A stretch of 64,000 bases of DNA from Chamaea fasciata (taxonomy: Eukaryota; Chordata; Aves; Passeriformes; Sylviidae). The first letter of the stretch is position 1; each line of letters begins with the position of its first letter. The DNA lies in contig JARCOQ010000012.1 of the NCBI GenBank assembly GCA_029207755.1, positions 21,377,740-21,441,739 of the forward strand, in the 5' to 3' direction. Of the stretch, positions 32,201-41,300 are shown in pieces. The notes below the pieces were generated by a model. That model saw only the letters and a program-made list of their open reading frames with translations, was not told the origin of the DNA and ran no database searches. Made by a program: the position numbers and the translations under genes.

Positions 32201-33378
32201 TGCCGAGTGCAAGGAGGACCTTTGCACTTGCTACAACACCCCAAAAATGCCCTGAGGATCTTCCTCTATTCTCTTAAGCATGTAACAATCCAGGCCGGAT
32301 TCTTGGCATCCTGCCCAATAGAAATAGGAACAGGGCTTGAGGCACAGTCTCAAAGATCCAAGGGCTGCGTCCGTCCTGGCACAAGGCCAAAAAAGGTATC
32401 AAAACCTCTGGTTTTTACCTCATGAGTGAAACAAAGAATGGAACCCAAATCCTTCCCTTAAATGGAAGCCTCCTTGCCACTGTGGGGCTGCAAACCCTAC
32501 CAGGTGAGGTACACTTCTACACAGGACCTTGCTCATTTTTCCGTTGCCAGCAGAGTTTGCAAAGTTCACTTCAAAACAGTTTCTGATTGCGAAATGAAGT
32601 TTCTACAAATGACCACCAGTGCAAAACCAAAGCTTCTATGAACGAGAGAGCCCCTGCTCCCCTGGTTTCCTCTCCTAGAGCAGACAGATGATTTCTAGCA
32701 GCTTGCTGGGATCGTCCAGAAACTTCCTCCGCGCTGGCTTTTAAAAATGCCTGCAATCATACCCCCGCACACAAGGGCCTCAGGTGCAGGATCTCAAAGA
32801 TTCAATAACAGTTTCGGGTGCAGATTAATGCAAAATACAGTAACAGTATGAATCACCCCAGCACACACATTTTGGAGGAAAACACCAGATCCTGTTAGCC
32901 TGGCCTGGAAAATGCTACATTACCATTAGAAACATATTCCTCCTTGCAATAACGACATCAGAAGGGCAGCTTATCAGACACTGTTCCCGGTCCACGTTAA
33001 GAGCTGCAAATGAAGACGGTCTCCAAGCTATTAACAGCTCAGAATCCTCATTGGGAGCAATCTGATGACCAGGACAATAGCTTCTCCCATACTATTTTCC
33101 ATTCTGGTTTCTCTTCTAGCCTCCTTCCCTGTGCTCATCAGTTCAGACTAACAGATGGGGGCCACCACTTCCATCAGCTCTTCTGGAAGGTGGAATGTAA
33201 CAGGCCAGCTGGGAAGGAGGGCCAGAGCACCTCAGCCCACAGTAGCCCCAAGGCCAAACGTGATTCCCAGAGGCGCAAACGTACGGCCCCCGTGTTTGGG
33301 CTGGAGCCGCTGTCAATGGACCTGAAGCCAGGAGAGTCTGTGGACTTGGTGCTGCCAGGCTTCTCCCGCAAGGCGCAG
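8465..33378 (+). CDS. HYDIN: HYDIN coding module, copy 2 (exons m1-m16, 888 codons)
   Basis: Sixteen exons total 2,664 bp. Exon lengths are 135, 200, 122, 205, 193, 100, 119, 224, 68, 209, 101, 172, 165, 153, 239 and 259. They correspond in order to the N-terminal fifth of mammalian HYDIN after its first exons. About seven ASH/PapD-like domains can be traced: m2-m3 (residues 60-152), m4-m6 (165-318), m7-m8 (325-432), m9-m11 (436-558), m12-m13 (565-671), m14-m15 (685-790) and m15-m16 (790-888). m5 is an acidic/basic linker. The role expected from the family is microtubule-associated scaffolding in the axonemal central pair. The module has no start codon, stop codon or recognisable promoter, so it is unlikely to be a stand-alone gene. 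It looks like an internal block of a longer transcript. A fragmented pseudogene array is the main alternative, although every exon is intact. Confidence 0.88.
8600..10022 (+). other. Intron m1-m2 (also 35303-36726)
   Basis: This is 1.42 kb with no recognised exon or transposon. Copies 2 and 3 differ by a one-base indel near 9025/35733 that shifts an irrelevant frame. Confidence 0.55.
10023..10222 (+). CDS. HYDIN: HYDIN exon m2, copy 2
   Basis: The acceptor is TTTTCCTGCAG and the donor is AG/GTGAGG. It enters in phase 0 and leaves with two bases. It encodes RAILDFPDELDFSKCPVKGS, close to human ARAILDFPDKLNFSTCPVK, which is the first ASH domain's N-terminal strands. The recognition of HYDIN is very strong here. 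Confidence 0.95.
11006..11063 (-). mobile_element. Degraded CR1-like fragment, copy 2
   Basis: A 58-bp stretch with GGGGACCTCTGGAAATTGTC and CTGCTCAAAGCAAGACCAGT resembles the 3' region of another CR1 subfamily. It is short and diverged, so the call is tentative. The copy 3 counterpart is at about 37710-37767. Confidence 0.45.
11755..12044 (+). repeat. (GGGAA)n array, about 58 units, copy 2
   Basis: It is a perfect pentanucleotide array inside intron m2-m3, with GGG every five bases on the transcript strand. It produces long false frames on both strands (Gly-Arg-Glu-Gly-Lys or Leu-Pro-Phe-Pro-Ser repeats). The spacing satisfies the usual G-quadruplex pattern. Confidence 0.98.
13582..13703 (+). 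CDS. HYDIN: HYDIN exon m3, copy 2
   Basis: The acceptor is TGTGTTGCAG and the donor is AG/GTGAGT. The first T completes a Ser codon, and one base (G) is carried to m4. It encodes PFSVVPAEGILGPGHTMQV and GDHFGSLVARC, the C-terminal strands of the first ASH domain. The penultimate codon is ATA (Ile) here and ACA (Thr) in copy 3. Confidence 0.92.
13704..15005 (+). other. Intron m3-m4 (also 40422-41723)
   Basis: This is 1.30 kb. A short GATGATGATGA-type stretch is near 14420. No gene or transposon was recognised. Confidence 0.55.
15006..15210 (+). CDS. HYDIN: HYDIN exon m4, copy 2
   Basis: The acceptor is TTTGTTCCAG and the donor is AG/GTTGGT. Two bases complete a Gly codon and two are carried on. 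It encodes STYSMKVEKTFITTSSHTS and IRNRSNITAHFQWKMF, matching human IHNRSNIIAHFLWKVF. This is the start of the second ASH domain. The donor GTTGGT is weaker than the others and is identical in both copies. Confidence 0.93.
15211..16922 (+). other. Intron m4-m5 (also 41929-43640)
   Basis: This is 1.71 kb. The left half is occupied by an antisense CR1 remnant (about 15400-16020). The right half (about 16020-16920) was not assigned and may include more of the same old element. Confidence 0.6.
15400..16020 (-). mobile_element. Old CR1 remnant with ORF1 and ORF2 pieces, antisense, copy 2
   Basis: The minus strand from about 15750 to 15420 reads as a decayed CR1 ORF2 linker between endonuclease and reverse transcriptase (GVQEGWTYFKKEVLKAQEQ, then GKEIWKELRGKKRAYCL and REAKAQLELE), with stops in between. 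The minus strand at about 16010-15900 resembles the CR1 ORF1 esterase region. It is non-functional. The exact ends are uncertain. Confidence 0.75.
16923..17115 (+). CDS. HYDIN: HYDIN exon m5, copy 2
   Basis: The acceptor is GCGGCTGCAG and the donor is ATG/GTAAGT. One base completes Arg, and the exon ends in phase 0. It encodes a charged, Lys/Glu-rich and probably helical linker followed by LLFSNDFFFIEPM, matching human LFFNNVFTVEPL. The Phe codons form a run of eight T residues. A long pyrimidine tract starts 23 bp after the exon. Confidence 0.9.
17116..18360 (+). other. Intron m5-m6 (also 43834-45102)
   Basis: It starts with the pyrimidine tract described separately. The remainder, about 1 kb, has no recognised element. 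Confidence 0.6.
17139..17313 (+). repeat. TTC/TCC pyrimidine tract after m5 donor, copy 2
   Basis: It is an imperfect array of CTT, CTC and CCT triplets, almost purely pyrimidine for 175 bp and beginning 23 bp after the m5 donor. It creates false Leu-rich (+) and Arg-rich (-) frames. Confidence 0.95.
18361..18460 (+). CDS. HYDIN: HYDIN exon m6, copy 2
   Basis: The acceptor is TTTCTGTTTCAG and the donor is CAG/GTACAG. It enters in phase 0 and leaves with one base. It encodes EGEIGPRCSAEIKVTFKPLE and YQSVAYCDIS, closing the second ASH domain. Human has EGDVWPNSSAEITVYFNPLE. Confidence 0.92.
18461..19703 (+). other. Intron m6-m7 (also 45203-46444)
   Basis: It contains an antisense CR1 3' fragment near its right end. 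The first 700 bp hold nothing recognisable. Confidence 0.6.
19186..19456 (-). mobile_element. CR1 LINE 3' end, antisense, copy 2
   Basis: It closely follows the reverse complement of the avian CR1 3' region. The recognisable run includes GCCATGGGCAGGGACACCT, CACTAGACCAGGT, GCTCCAAGCCCC and CTCACAGTAAAAAAATTCTT. It begins with a CATAGTATG-like relic of the terminal octamer repeats. It is 5'-truncated, as is usual for CR1. Confidence 0.92.
19704..19822 (+). CDS. HYDIN: HYDIN exon m7, copy 2
   Basis: The acceptor is CTCTCCCCAG and the donor is GAG/GTGAGC. Two bases complete Gly, and the exon ends in phase 0. It encodes GRESRLALHLRGEGRRPLVE and LNLGEVFVKTAHTHE, the opening of the third ASH domain. 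Human has GREIRLPLRIKGEG. It lies about 250 bp downstream of a CR1 3' fragment. Confidence 0.92.
19823..21003 (+). other. Intron m7-m8 (also 46564-47742)
   Basis: It has a G-rich tract at 19949-19974 in copy 2, which is interrupted and shorter in copy 3 (about 46690-46710). A 226-codon frame (19985-20665) lacks motifs and is probably chance. Confidence 0.55.
21004..21227 (+). CDS. HYDIN: HYDIN exon m8, copy 2
   Basis: The acceptor is TTGCTGCTGCAG and the donor is GA/GTAAGG. It enters in phase 0 and leaves with two bases. It encodes FKFVPEEGLIAPGGIQTIQI and GSPTPVILTIE, the rest of the third ASH domain. It is identical in copies 2 and 3. Confidence 0.94.
21228..23119 (+). other. Intron m8-m9 (also 47967-49879)
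   Basis: This is 1.89 kb. A 20-bp length difference between the copies lies at 21762-21766 / 48501-48525. No gene or transposon was recognised. Confidence 0.55.
23120..23187 (+). CDS. HYDIN: HYDIN exon m9, copy 2
   Basis: This 68-bp exon has acceptor GTCATCGCAG and donor TTG/GTGAGT. One base completes Glu from m8, and one G is carried on. It encodes GCVVGPTLHFDTDELDFGD, against human GCVIGPTFHFNVPALHFGD. It is too short to stand out as an open frame; it was found from the missing segment between m8 and m10. It opens the fourth ASH domain. Confidence 0.92.
23188..25242 (+). other. Intron m9-m10 (also 49948-52002)
   Basis: It holds the CpG-rich LTR candidate described separately (from 23378). 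The remaining right-hand 1.1 kb has no recognised element. Confidence 0.55.
23378..24050. mobile_element. CpG-rich LTR candidate, copy 2
   Basis: It begins TGTCCTGGTTTAAAAGACAG, which I recognise as the terminus of a passerine ERV LTR family. A continuing resemblance (TTGAAATTACAGGGCTTCCA, AATAGCAGTT) follows. The interior (about 23640-24000) is strongly CpG-rich. The right end could not be fixed and no target-site duplication was found. No viral coding sequence is present. Confidence 0.5.
25243..25451 (+). CDS. HYDIN: HYDIN exon m10, copy 2
   Basis: The acceptor is CCTTTTCCTAG and the donor is GAG/GTATGG. Two bases complete Gly, and the exon ends in phase 0. It encodes GFPYTKTCRLTNTS, then a segment shorter than and unlike human, then EPSWREGIHFSVKPREFTL. 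Copy 3 has Pro for Ser in RVSDDG and a silent Arg codon change. Confidence 0.88.
25452..26262 (+). other. Intron m10-m11 (also 52212-53022)
   Basis: This is 811 bp with no recognised element. By hand, copies 2 and 3 differ at 4 positions here. I use that as a neutral yardstick for the exon comparison. Confidence 0.6.
26263..26363 (+). CDS. HYDIN: HYDIN exon m11, copy 2
   Basis: The acceptor is CTTCCACCAG and the donor is AG/GTACCA. It enters in phase 0 and leaves with two bases. It encodes VTLCSNTVTEYNRKLLVDLE, against human VTLCSNTVQKYELALVVDVE, closing the fourth ASH domain. It is identical in copies 2 and 3. Confidence 0.95.
27571..27742 (+). CDS. HYDIN: HYDIN exon m12, copy 2
   Basis: It is identical in sequence to copy 1 m12. 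The T at 27571 completes the Ser codon begun by the AG of m11. Copy 3 differs at five positions here. Confidence 0.88.
28190..28354 (+). CDS. HYDIN: HYDIN exon m13, copy 2
   Basis: It is identical to m13 of copies 1 and 3. It is in phase 0 at both ends and is the only exon of m12-m16 without any change among the three copies. Confidence 0.9.
29222..29374 (+). CDS. HYDIN: HYDIN exon m14, copy 2
   Basis: The coding sequence is the same as copy 1 (EFGRMP and FNEGLVD). The upstream poly-T is 16 T, against 14 in copy 1. This accounts for part of the offset between units. Confidence 0.87.
31209..31447 (+). CDS. HYDIN: HYDIN exon m15, copy 2
   Basis: It has the same structure as copy 1, but DKPFAP reads DKPLAP through a TTT to CTT change. 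Leu is shared with copy 3, which suggests copies 2 and 3 share a more recent ancestor here or were homogenised. Confidence 0.92.
33120..33378 (+). CDS. HYDIN: HYDIN exon m16, copy 2
   Basis: It has the same borders as copy 1. A CCC to CGC change gives RRKR in the basic linker, where copies 1 and 3 have RPKR. It is followed by 95 bp of native intron and then the internal duplication junction at 33473/33474. Confidence 0.9.
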
Positions 33379-34197
33379 GTGAGGTCCCCACCACGGGCTG
33401 AGCTGGGGAAGCATCAGATCCCCTCCCCTGGGCTCGTTCCACAGTCCCTTGACATTTGCCTGGGGAAATGAGCCTGTTTGGCTCCCTTTGTGCAGCTCAC
33501 AGTCAAAGCTCAGGGGCTGAGTCGTCTACGCTTTCTGCTGGAATCACTATCATTAGTGGCACTGGCACGGCAGGAAATGTTCTGAAACAGCCCTGGAATC
33601 AGATTGATGTAGCAGAAGCAGTAGGAGGCCTTTAGGTGCCACTTCAGGCTCCTGCTAAGCTTCATCCCGCTCTGCTCAGGTTTTCCAAAAGCAGCATGGT
33701 GCTCTGCTTTCCCTTTGGAGAACCACAGCACATCCAAAGCCATGTGCTCCTGTTTTGCAGTTTCCCAAGAGAGCTGAGAGGGAAAAAGTTGAAAAACGTC
33801 AGCAGTCGTGTTGGACTCTAAAGGGGAAAACTGAGACCATTTGAATTTCAGTCAGGGAAACATTTTCTTAAATGAGGCTTGTGCCAAGAGTGGGCTGGTG
33901 GGAAGAGACAGGAAGGACTCAAAATCATCTGGTTTAGACTTTTTGAGAGCATTTTGGTGCTCAGGGGTTGATATCTATGTGTTGAAAATGCATGTTTGCT
34001 GTGTCTGTGTATCCCAGAGAGCAGAACTTGGCCTGCTGGCTGCAAGCGGGAATGCCCAGCAGCCCAGCTTGCCTGCACAGGCAGCAAGAACCCCTGGAGA
34101 GCCAAGGTTGGCTTTTAATACTGAAACCACACTGTGAGTCAGTGCTGGTCATGTTTTGAAATATTCCCCCCGCAGGCCCGGCCCCCCTTCCCGGGGC

Positions 34198-34538
34198 TAG
34201 CTCTGGAGAGGCTTTGGAGGAATATCTCCGAAGGGACAGGACAAAAGATTTCAAAAGAGGTTCTTACCCCCAGATTATTCCAAGTCGTTTATTCCTCAAA
34301 GGGGTCCAGGGGCCGAAAGAGAGAGAACAAAGAAATCCAGGGGTCTTATCTAGTCTCCTATTTTGGGAGGGTCCTGGCATTCAGGCAATTAGGTGTGGAC
34401 ATGTAGGGAGGAAATTCCAGAAGGGTCAAAAGGCGAGAGACCATTCCCCTAAAGAATTGCAAGGTTTCTCCAGGAGGAAAATGCCTTTGAAGCCCACAGT
34501 CAACAGGCACAACCTGTCTGTGTTTCCATCACTTTCGG
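34198..34538 (-). mobile_element. Endogenous retrovirus LTR candidate, minus strand, copy 3
   Basis: It is the counterpart of 7495-7835 in the second junction intron, with the same features and a few substitutions. Confidence 0.5.
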
Positions 34539-35167
34539 GGAGGTGATTGCTGTAATCAGTTGATGATTCTTCCTTGCTGCTTTACTGGCGCTTTAAATTC
34601 TCTTTGTCATCTCCCTTTTTTAGGGATTGCTGTGTTCCTTCTTTTGCTTTTCAGGTTTGCATTTGTTCCCAGTAAGGCCACAGTGTTTGGTCTCCTCTCT
34701 TGCTGCTCTGCCTGCATGACTGTATCCCCCAGAACTGCCCTATCCAAAGCTGACCTGCTAGAAAGGAATTTCTTCCTCCCCGCAGGAGAATGTGCTGTTA
34801 TGCTTTCAGGTAGCCCATTCCCTCCGTGGAACACGACTGCATAGCTGTGTGCAGGCAGAAATCAGCAGGTTTTTGGCCCTGTTGAATATGCAGATGATTT
34901 GGTTCAGGTGCTCTTGTCTCCATCCTGCCGGTGCTGACCTGCTCGGCCCTTCCTTCCCACCAGGCACTGCCCTACTGCCCCTGGCCAAAATGCTGGAGCC
35001 AGACAGAAGGGATTCAAGTTCACCCTTGGGAATTCTGTGCCTGTACCTCCACAGCAGAAAGGGCTTTGGAAAAGGGGTCAAGGAAGGACGTCACCAGGGC
35101 ATGGACAGGTCTCCTCTTGTCCTGTTTCCTCAAGTGGCAAAATCATGGTTCCATGTCTTTCCTGCAG

Positions 35168-35302
35168 AATCTTCAGGGGGTGCAGGTCTCCATGGAGAGC
35201 TCACCTTACTTCCAGCTGGCGGGCCCCAGTGATGCATGCCGTGCCGTGCCAGGAGGCGCCATTACCGATGTGCACGTCCACTTCACTCCTGACGAGAACA
35301 AG
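35168..35302 (+). CDS. HYDIN: HYDIN exon m1, copy 3
   Basis: It is identical to m1 of copy 2. It is in phase 0 at both ends, so splicing from m16 of copy 2 (phase 0) keeps the frame. Confidence 0.9.
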
Positions 35303-38300
35303 GTGAGACTGGAGGAGCCAAAACACAGATTTATCTCCAAAGCCATTGTTGTCCCTGCACTCTGGGTACAGCCCATGCTGTGAGCTTGGCTCCAGGCCGT
35401 GGGCAGGCAGCCTGCAGCCAGTCCCAGCTTGGCATGTGCTGTCAGGCCCTGCACCCAGGCCTGACAGGCCCTGCTTCCCCTCGCTGCACATTCCTCTGAG
35501 CATTCCCAAGGGAAGAAAGATGCCCAGGGAACAGTAGGCAAACGGTAGAGGGGTGTTGATAGATGTCTGGCCATCTCTAGGTATAGTGGAAGGGGTTTCG
35601 TTATTCTGCAAAGTACTAGAGGAACAAAGAGGTCAGAGAGCTTTCCGCCTTCCTGACGGGCAACAGCTTCCCTGCCTCACCCGGGGCTGGAGCAAGGACG
35701 GTGCTTTTTCACACCCTCTGTTCTCCAGCCTTGCGGCTGTGCTGTCCCAGAGCACAGCTGACCATGATACGGCTGCAAGGCCAGGGCAGAGGATGTGCTG
35801 TGCCCGTGGGCCCAGCCTGGCACAGGCACACTGAGCTCTAGGTGCCCTTAGTCAGCAGGAGCTTGGTGAGCTGCAGGGGACTTGGACACCTGCCTGAAAG
35901 AGCTCGTGTAGGGCAGGTACAGCCTGCAGGCAGGCAGACCTGTGGGCCCAGAGCCGGTGGCAGCGACACTGCTGCGGCTCTGTCTTCATGCCTGTCACTG
36001 TGGCTGCTCTGTCAGCTGGCGCCCATTCCATGCCAATTGTGCTTTTGCGTGCAAGTTTGAACACCAGTGCCGAGGCCCTGGCAAGTCTGCTCTCAGCGCT
36101 GTGATCTGGAGGCTCGTTCATACAGAGGGGTTTAGGACATGGCATGGAAGGGAGGAGGCCTTGCAGGGAAACAAAGAGAGGCTCTTTGCAACAGCATCCT
36201 GCTACCTCTTAGCACTGTTCTTCTCGTGACTTGGTTGGAGAGGCAAAATTAGAGGGGAGTTCTGAGCAAACAGATATTTCTACACCAGGCCAGAGGTCCA
36301 GGATCTCTTTGGGTGCAGCTGTTCTCTCAGTTTCCTTTTGCTGCTTAGATTCAGTTTAACACTTTGTCCTATTCTCAATCCGTGGGAATATAGTAACCTA
36401 AGGAGGAATGTCCTGTGTTCCCTAGCTCCATGTTCCTTAGAAGGGACTTAGGAATTATTTAACATCATTAAAATTGAGAGTAAAAATTATGGTGGCCCTG
36501 GGCACTTGTCTGTATGACCCAAGTGACACAAGAGCTTAATGCCACTGAGATAGGTTTTGCAAAGTGCACTGCTGCCTTTAAAATGTGAGATATTAGTAGA
36601 ACTTATTGTTCATTTGGGGGTGGAATAGGTAAATTGATACCCTTGAAGGGATATAGGAAATGGCTTTTCTTCTGCCATGGAGATGGCACCAAATGACCTG
36701 TGCTGAGACAGTTTCTTTTCCTGCAGGTTTATTCCCATGAGCTCGTCTGCGTCAGTGGAGAGGAAAGGATAGTTGTGCCAATTCGGGCCATCCCTGCCCG
36801 AGCTATCCTGGACTTCCCAGACGAGCTGGACTTCTCAAAGTGTCCGGTCAAGGGCAGCACCCGCAAGAGTCTGCTGATTCAGAATTGTGGTAGTGTGGCA
36901 GCTCATTACCAGCTGGGCACCGAGAGGTGAGGCAGCTCATCTGTCCTTGTGCAAAACACCTTTGGGGGATAACAGAGTTGGGAAAGAACAACAAAAGGAA
37001 CCAGAGCATGGGAGCTGCTGCCCTGCGTCGCCGGCTGGAAATGGGCAGGATGGATGGCATCTGCTCTTGCTTTCAGTGTTCTTAGCAGGATGCAGCCTTT
37101 GAGCTTTCTCTGCCCCAGATTTCCTGGGGGGTGCTGGAACATGTTAGTTGCTGGCTTGCGCCCTCCTGAGCACAAGCAGCTTCTGAAATGGGTACTCACC
37201 ACTGTCAGCCAAACAGACCCATTCTCTGGGAGGACACAGGCACATGGCTTTCCAGTGGTGCCTGCATCAGATGCCCAACATGAGCTGTGTTGCAGGCAGC
37301 CGGTGCAGTTCCTGTTACTTAAAGCTGATCTGATTTCCCTTGTCAGCTGAGGGCATCAGTCCCCTCTTCTGTTCCACGATGAACCTTTGAAAGCCGGTTT
37401 AAAATTTCAAACACGTGCTTTAAATCTCTGAATAAGGTCGTCCCCCCTTTCATTGAGATCTCATTTTACATATTCTGAAGTTCCTGTGTTTCTGCTGTTT
37501 TTTCATTTTGGTTTGTGTTAAATGTTTGCCAAAAGATCATGAATTCTTCATTGGGAACTTTCATAAATGTCAAGCTCCTCCAAGGCCTATCAATACACCA
37601 CATGCCCATAGGCATAGGCACAGGTGTATTAGAAACATGAGACATTTAGTGACTATGTGAAAAGCAATTGGGCTGATTTAGAAGATAAAAGTATAGAATA
37701 ACTTTCTCTAGAGGGGACCTCTGGAAATTGTCCGAGCAAATACGCTGCTCAAAGCAAGACCAGTGTCCGGGGATTGCAAGGGGCCATTGGGAGATCTGGA
37801 GTTGTCTTTAGATGCCATACAAGGAAACAAACATACAAATGGACTAGTTAAAAAGCCGAAGAAGACCTATTAAAACCCCTCCATGACCTTATCTTTTCTG
37901 CCTGTCGGGTGCAGTAGTGATTCATTGAAAGGGTAGATCTAACAGGATGAGAACTATCTTAAGGAACAGCTGACAATTAACTCACTATATTGCTCTAATC
38001 AAGCCATAAAAGGCCAAAATTTATCCTGCCAGCCCCATCTCTTGGCAGTGGTTTTCATTTGGTTATTATAGCGTCAGGGATGTCTCCTTCACAGTCCTTC
38101 TTATCTGTGGGCTCAGGGAACAGCTTAGTGATGTTGACTGAAATTCAGAGGAGTTAAGTTTAACTGTAGAGCTTGTGTCCTTGGGTCTTGGGGAGCCAGG
38201 TCTATATGAGAGATGACTGCTCCAGCAGGAACAGGGGAGTCTGGTGGGTACAGCCTGGGGTGGGATGTAGGAGATGCAAGGGCTGATTTGCACTCAGTTT

Positions 38301-41300
38301 TTCAGCCCTGACAACTGAAACTTGGCTGGATCCTCTTCTCCTGGTAATTTGAAAATAAGAAGATATCTTCTTTCTCACGCAACCCCTGAGGTCACTCCCA
38401 GGAGTGTTATTCGCATCCTGCCATCTGAGGGCAGGAGTATGTAACATGGGGCAGGAGTGGGAAGGGAAGGGAAGGGAAGGGAAGGGAAGGGAAGGGAAGG
38501 GAAGGGAAGGGAAGGGAAGGGAAGGGAAGGGAAGGGAAGGGAAGGGAAGGGAAGGGAAGGGAAGGGAAGGGAAGGGAAGGGAAGGGAAGGGAAGGGAAGG
38601 GAAGGGAAGGGAAGGGAAGGGAAGGGAAGGGAAGGGAAGGGAAGGGAAGGGAAGGGAAGGGAAGGGAAGGGAAGGGAAGGGAAGGGAAGGGAAGGGAAGG
38701 GAAGGGAAGGGAAGGGAAGGGAAGGGAAGGGAAGGGAAGGGAAGGGAAGGGAAGGGAAGGGAGTGCTGAAGTGTGGCCAGGGACTCCCTTAACTGGCAGC
38801 TTCTCTTTCTGGCAAAATTCCTGACAAAACAATAAGAAAAAAATCCTGTGCCTTGCCCACACCAGGCACCGATCCCCCAAGCCCCAGCAGAGACCTGCAG
38901 CAGTGCTGGCTCACCCTCGGGGCAGATGTGGGAGCTCGTACAGTAATCGGGCTCCGGGGCTGCTGGGGCCTTGTCTTTCCTCCTCTCTCCCCAAAGTCTC
39001 ACATCCAGCACATAAACATTGCTGGCCCAAGGCTTCTCCATCAGCCACTAGTGATGTTCTCACTAGTGGTAATGGAGCAGGTCAGGCCCATAACTGCAGC
39101 AATAGGTCCTTAGTGAGCAGAACCTGAAGCAAGTTCATCAGCTGTCACTACTGACATGAATGAAATTCAGCTTGCCAGATGTTCTCTATATTTTTGTGTG
39201 TGATAAGTTCATCACCAAACTCCCCAGAACACCCTTTCTGTGCACAGATTGACCACCAGCAAAGCACTGAGGAACTTTTGTTTCCTCAGTGGGGCTGTGG
39301 AAGAGCACAAAGCCCAGCAACTTCTGGGCAGAAGCACATTTCACCTGAGCTGTCCCTGAGCATCAAAGCACGGAGTCTTGTGTTTGTCAGGCAAGAACTG
39401 TTCACCTGGTGACCAATCCTAATTGCTCCTGTTACATCCAAAGTGCACCAAGACATTTGCGTAATTATTTCCAACACATTGCGCAGAGTTTGTCTGGTGA
39501 GCCAAGCAAACAGTTACCAGCCTGGATGACAACCCAGGGCCCCAGACTGCACTGCTGGTAAATACACGAAACTCTCCTGTTCTGCCTCCTCGATGTGCTC
39601 CTGCTAATGGTGCTTCATATGGCTGGGATTGGATCCTTCAGATTGTAAATGGCATCCTCCTTTTGGGTCTTGTTTCCATGTCACTGTATTGCTCTAATCT
39701 GCATTTGCACTCTTTCAGAGTTTTGATTGCTCCTTTTTGTAGAGCAGCTTTCATTGAAATGCTGACAAAATGTGCTAATTCAGGATCTTTTCAAGGTAAA
39801 ATAAACCAAAGAGCCACGCTGCAAATTCAACAGTAGTTATTCCGTGGTCTTCAAGAGAAAGTTCCTTCTCCCTGTCTGATTCCTAGGCTGTAATCTCACA
39901 AGAGAGGTAGTGCCCTAACATTTGCATCTCTTGAGAGGAAGTTTATAGGTAGCAGGAAATGAGAAATTCCTGAGGCAGTCAGCGTCAAGTTATGCATGCA
40001 GATAGCTCTTAACTCTCTCTGTGCTTTTCACAAACCATTCTCTGATGGGATTGCTGGCAGTCAGAAGGCTGGATGCAGAGTATGGGGGAGATTAGGTCGT
40101 TTTATCCCACAGGATCTTCTGAGGGCTGGATCTCCTCAGAAGTGGGTCAGTAGCTGTTTCTGATCCTGGCTGTTCTGTCTGTCTTGGCCGTAGTTTGTTT
40201 GCTCCCTGCTTGCCCAAGTGAGCTGAAGTGACCTGCACTGCAGAAAGAATGTCATGGCCAGAATTCCCCCCAAGTCCTGATCCTCTCTTTGTGTTGCAGT
40301 CCTTTCTCCGTGGTTCCAGCCGAAGGAATTCTGGGCCCTGGTCACACCATGCAGGTGACAGTGGGATTTCACCCGCTGACGTGCGGTGACCATTTCGGGT
40401 CCCTGGTGGCGCGCTGCACAGGTGAGTGCTGGGCAACGCATGGGACACAGGACAGTTCTCCACCATCACTCCCTGTTCATCCCCCTCAATTCCCTCTAGA
40501 TGTACCTCCTCTGTTCCAGCTCTGCCCCAAAGAAAACTGAAATAGCTGGTGTTTAAATGGTTGAAAAAGTGGATCCCCTCTAACAGGGCTGAGATTTTTG
40601 GAATTCTGTTTTGCTGGGTGTTGCAGAGTGGAGGAAGGAGGAACCCTGATTCTCCACTACTGTGTGGCTACGCCTGGGTGAAGTTTTATTTTACTCCTGG
40701 GCAGTGCTGTATGTGAGCTGCGAGGTCTCCATCAGACTCTCTCCAATGCAGTGTATTTCTTGCACACCTCTGTCCTGTATGCCGCTTCTCCACTGGCTTG
40801 TCACAGACCCTTTTACTATGTTGCCCTCTACACATCCATGCAGTTTTTGCCTAATAACATCTTCAGGCCCTCAAGTTCCTGTATGGTGACAAATCAAGAC
40901 AAATTTTTCCTCGTCCCCATTTCCCAGGCCGTTCATGCTGTTGCAAACCTCTCACATCTCCCATTTGATTTCTAGACTGAGGAATCCCATTCAGACTTCA
41001 TATAGAAGCTGCTCTGTACTTATTAATCTTTCCTTGTCCTTTTGTATTTAACCTGAAATGCTCCATCTTGGTTTTTGAGATCAGGACAATATGAAATATT
41101 TCAAGACTGATGGGGCTGTGGGTTTGGACAGGAAGATGACGATGATGATGATTTTTATGGTGTTCATTTTGTAGTGGTTTGTCATATTGCAAAGCCAGGC
41201 CGGTTGTGTTTCCTCTCCTGTGTCCCCTCCTGCTGTGGGCTGTCACTTCACCTGTTCCTCTGGGTCTCCTTTTTCTGCCCACATGCCCCCAGGCGTATTT

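Larger units (their letters stand above)
6771..33473 (+). repeat. Tandem segmental duplication, copy 2 (complete, 26,703 bp)
   Basis: The left edge is the point where copies 1 and 2 depart from the sequence found after copy 3. The right edge is the identical junction 26,703 bp later. The unit contains HYDIN exons m1-m16 in native order, plus CR1 remnants, two LTR candidates, a (GGGAA)n array and a pyrimidine tract. All of these recur in copy 3, so those insertions predate the duplication. Confidence 0.93.
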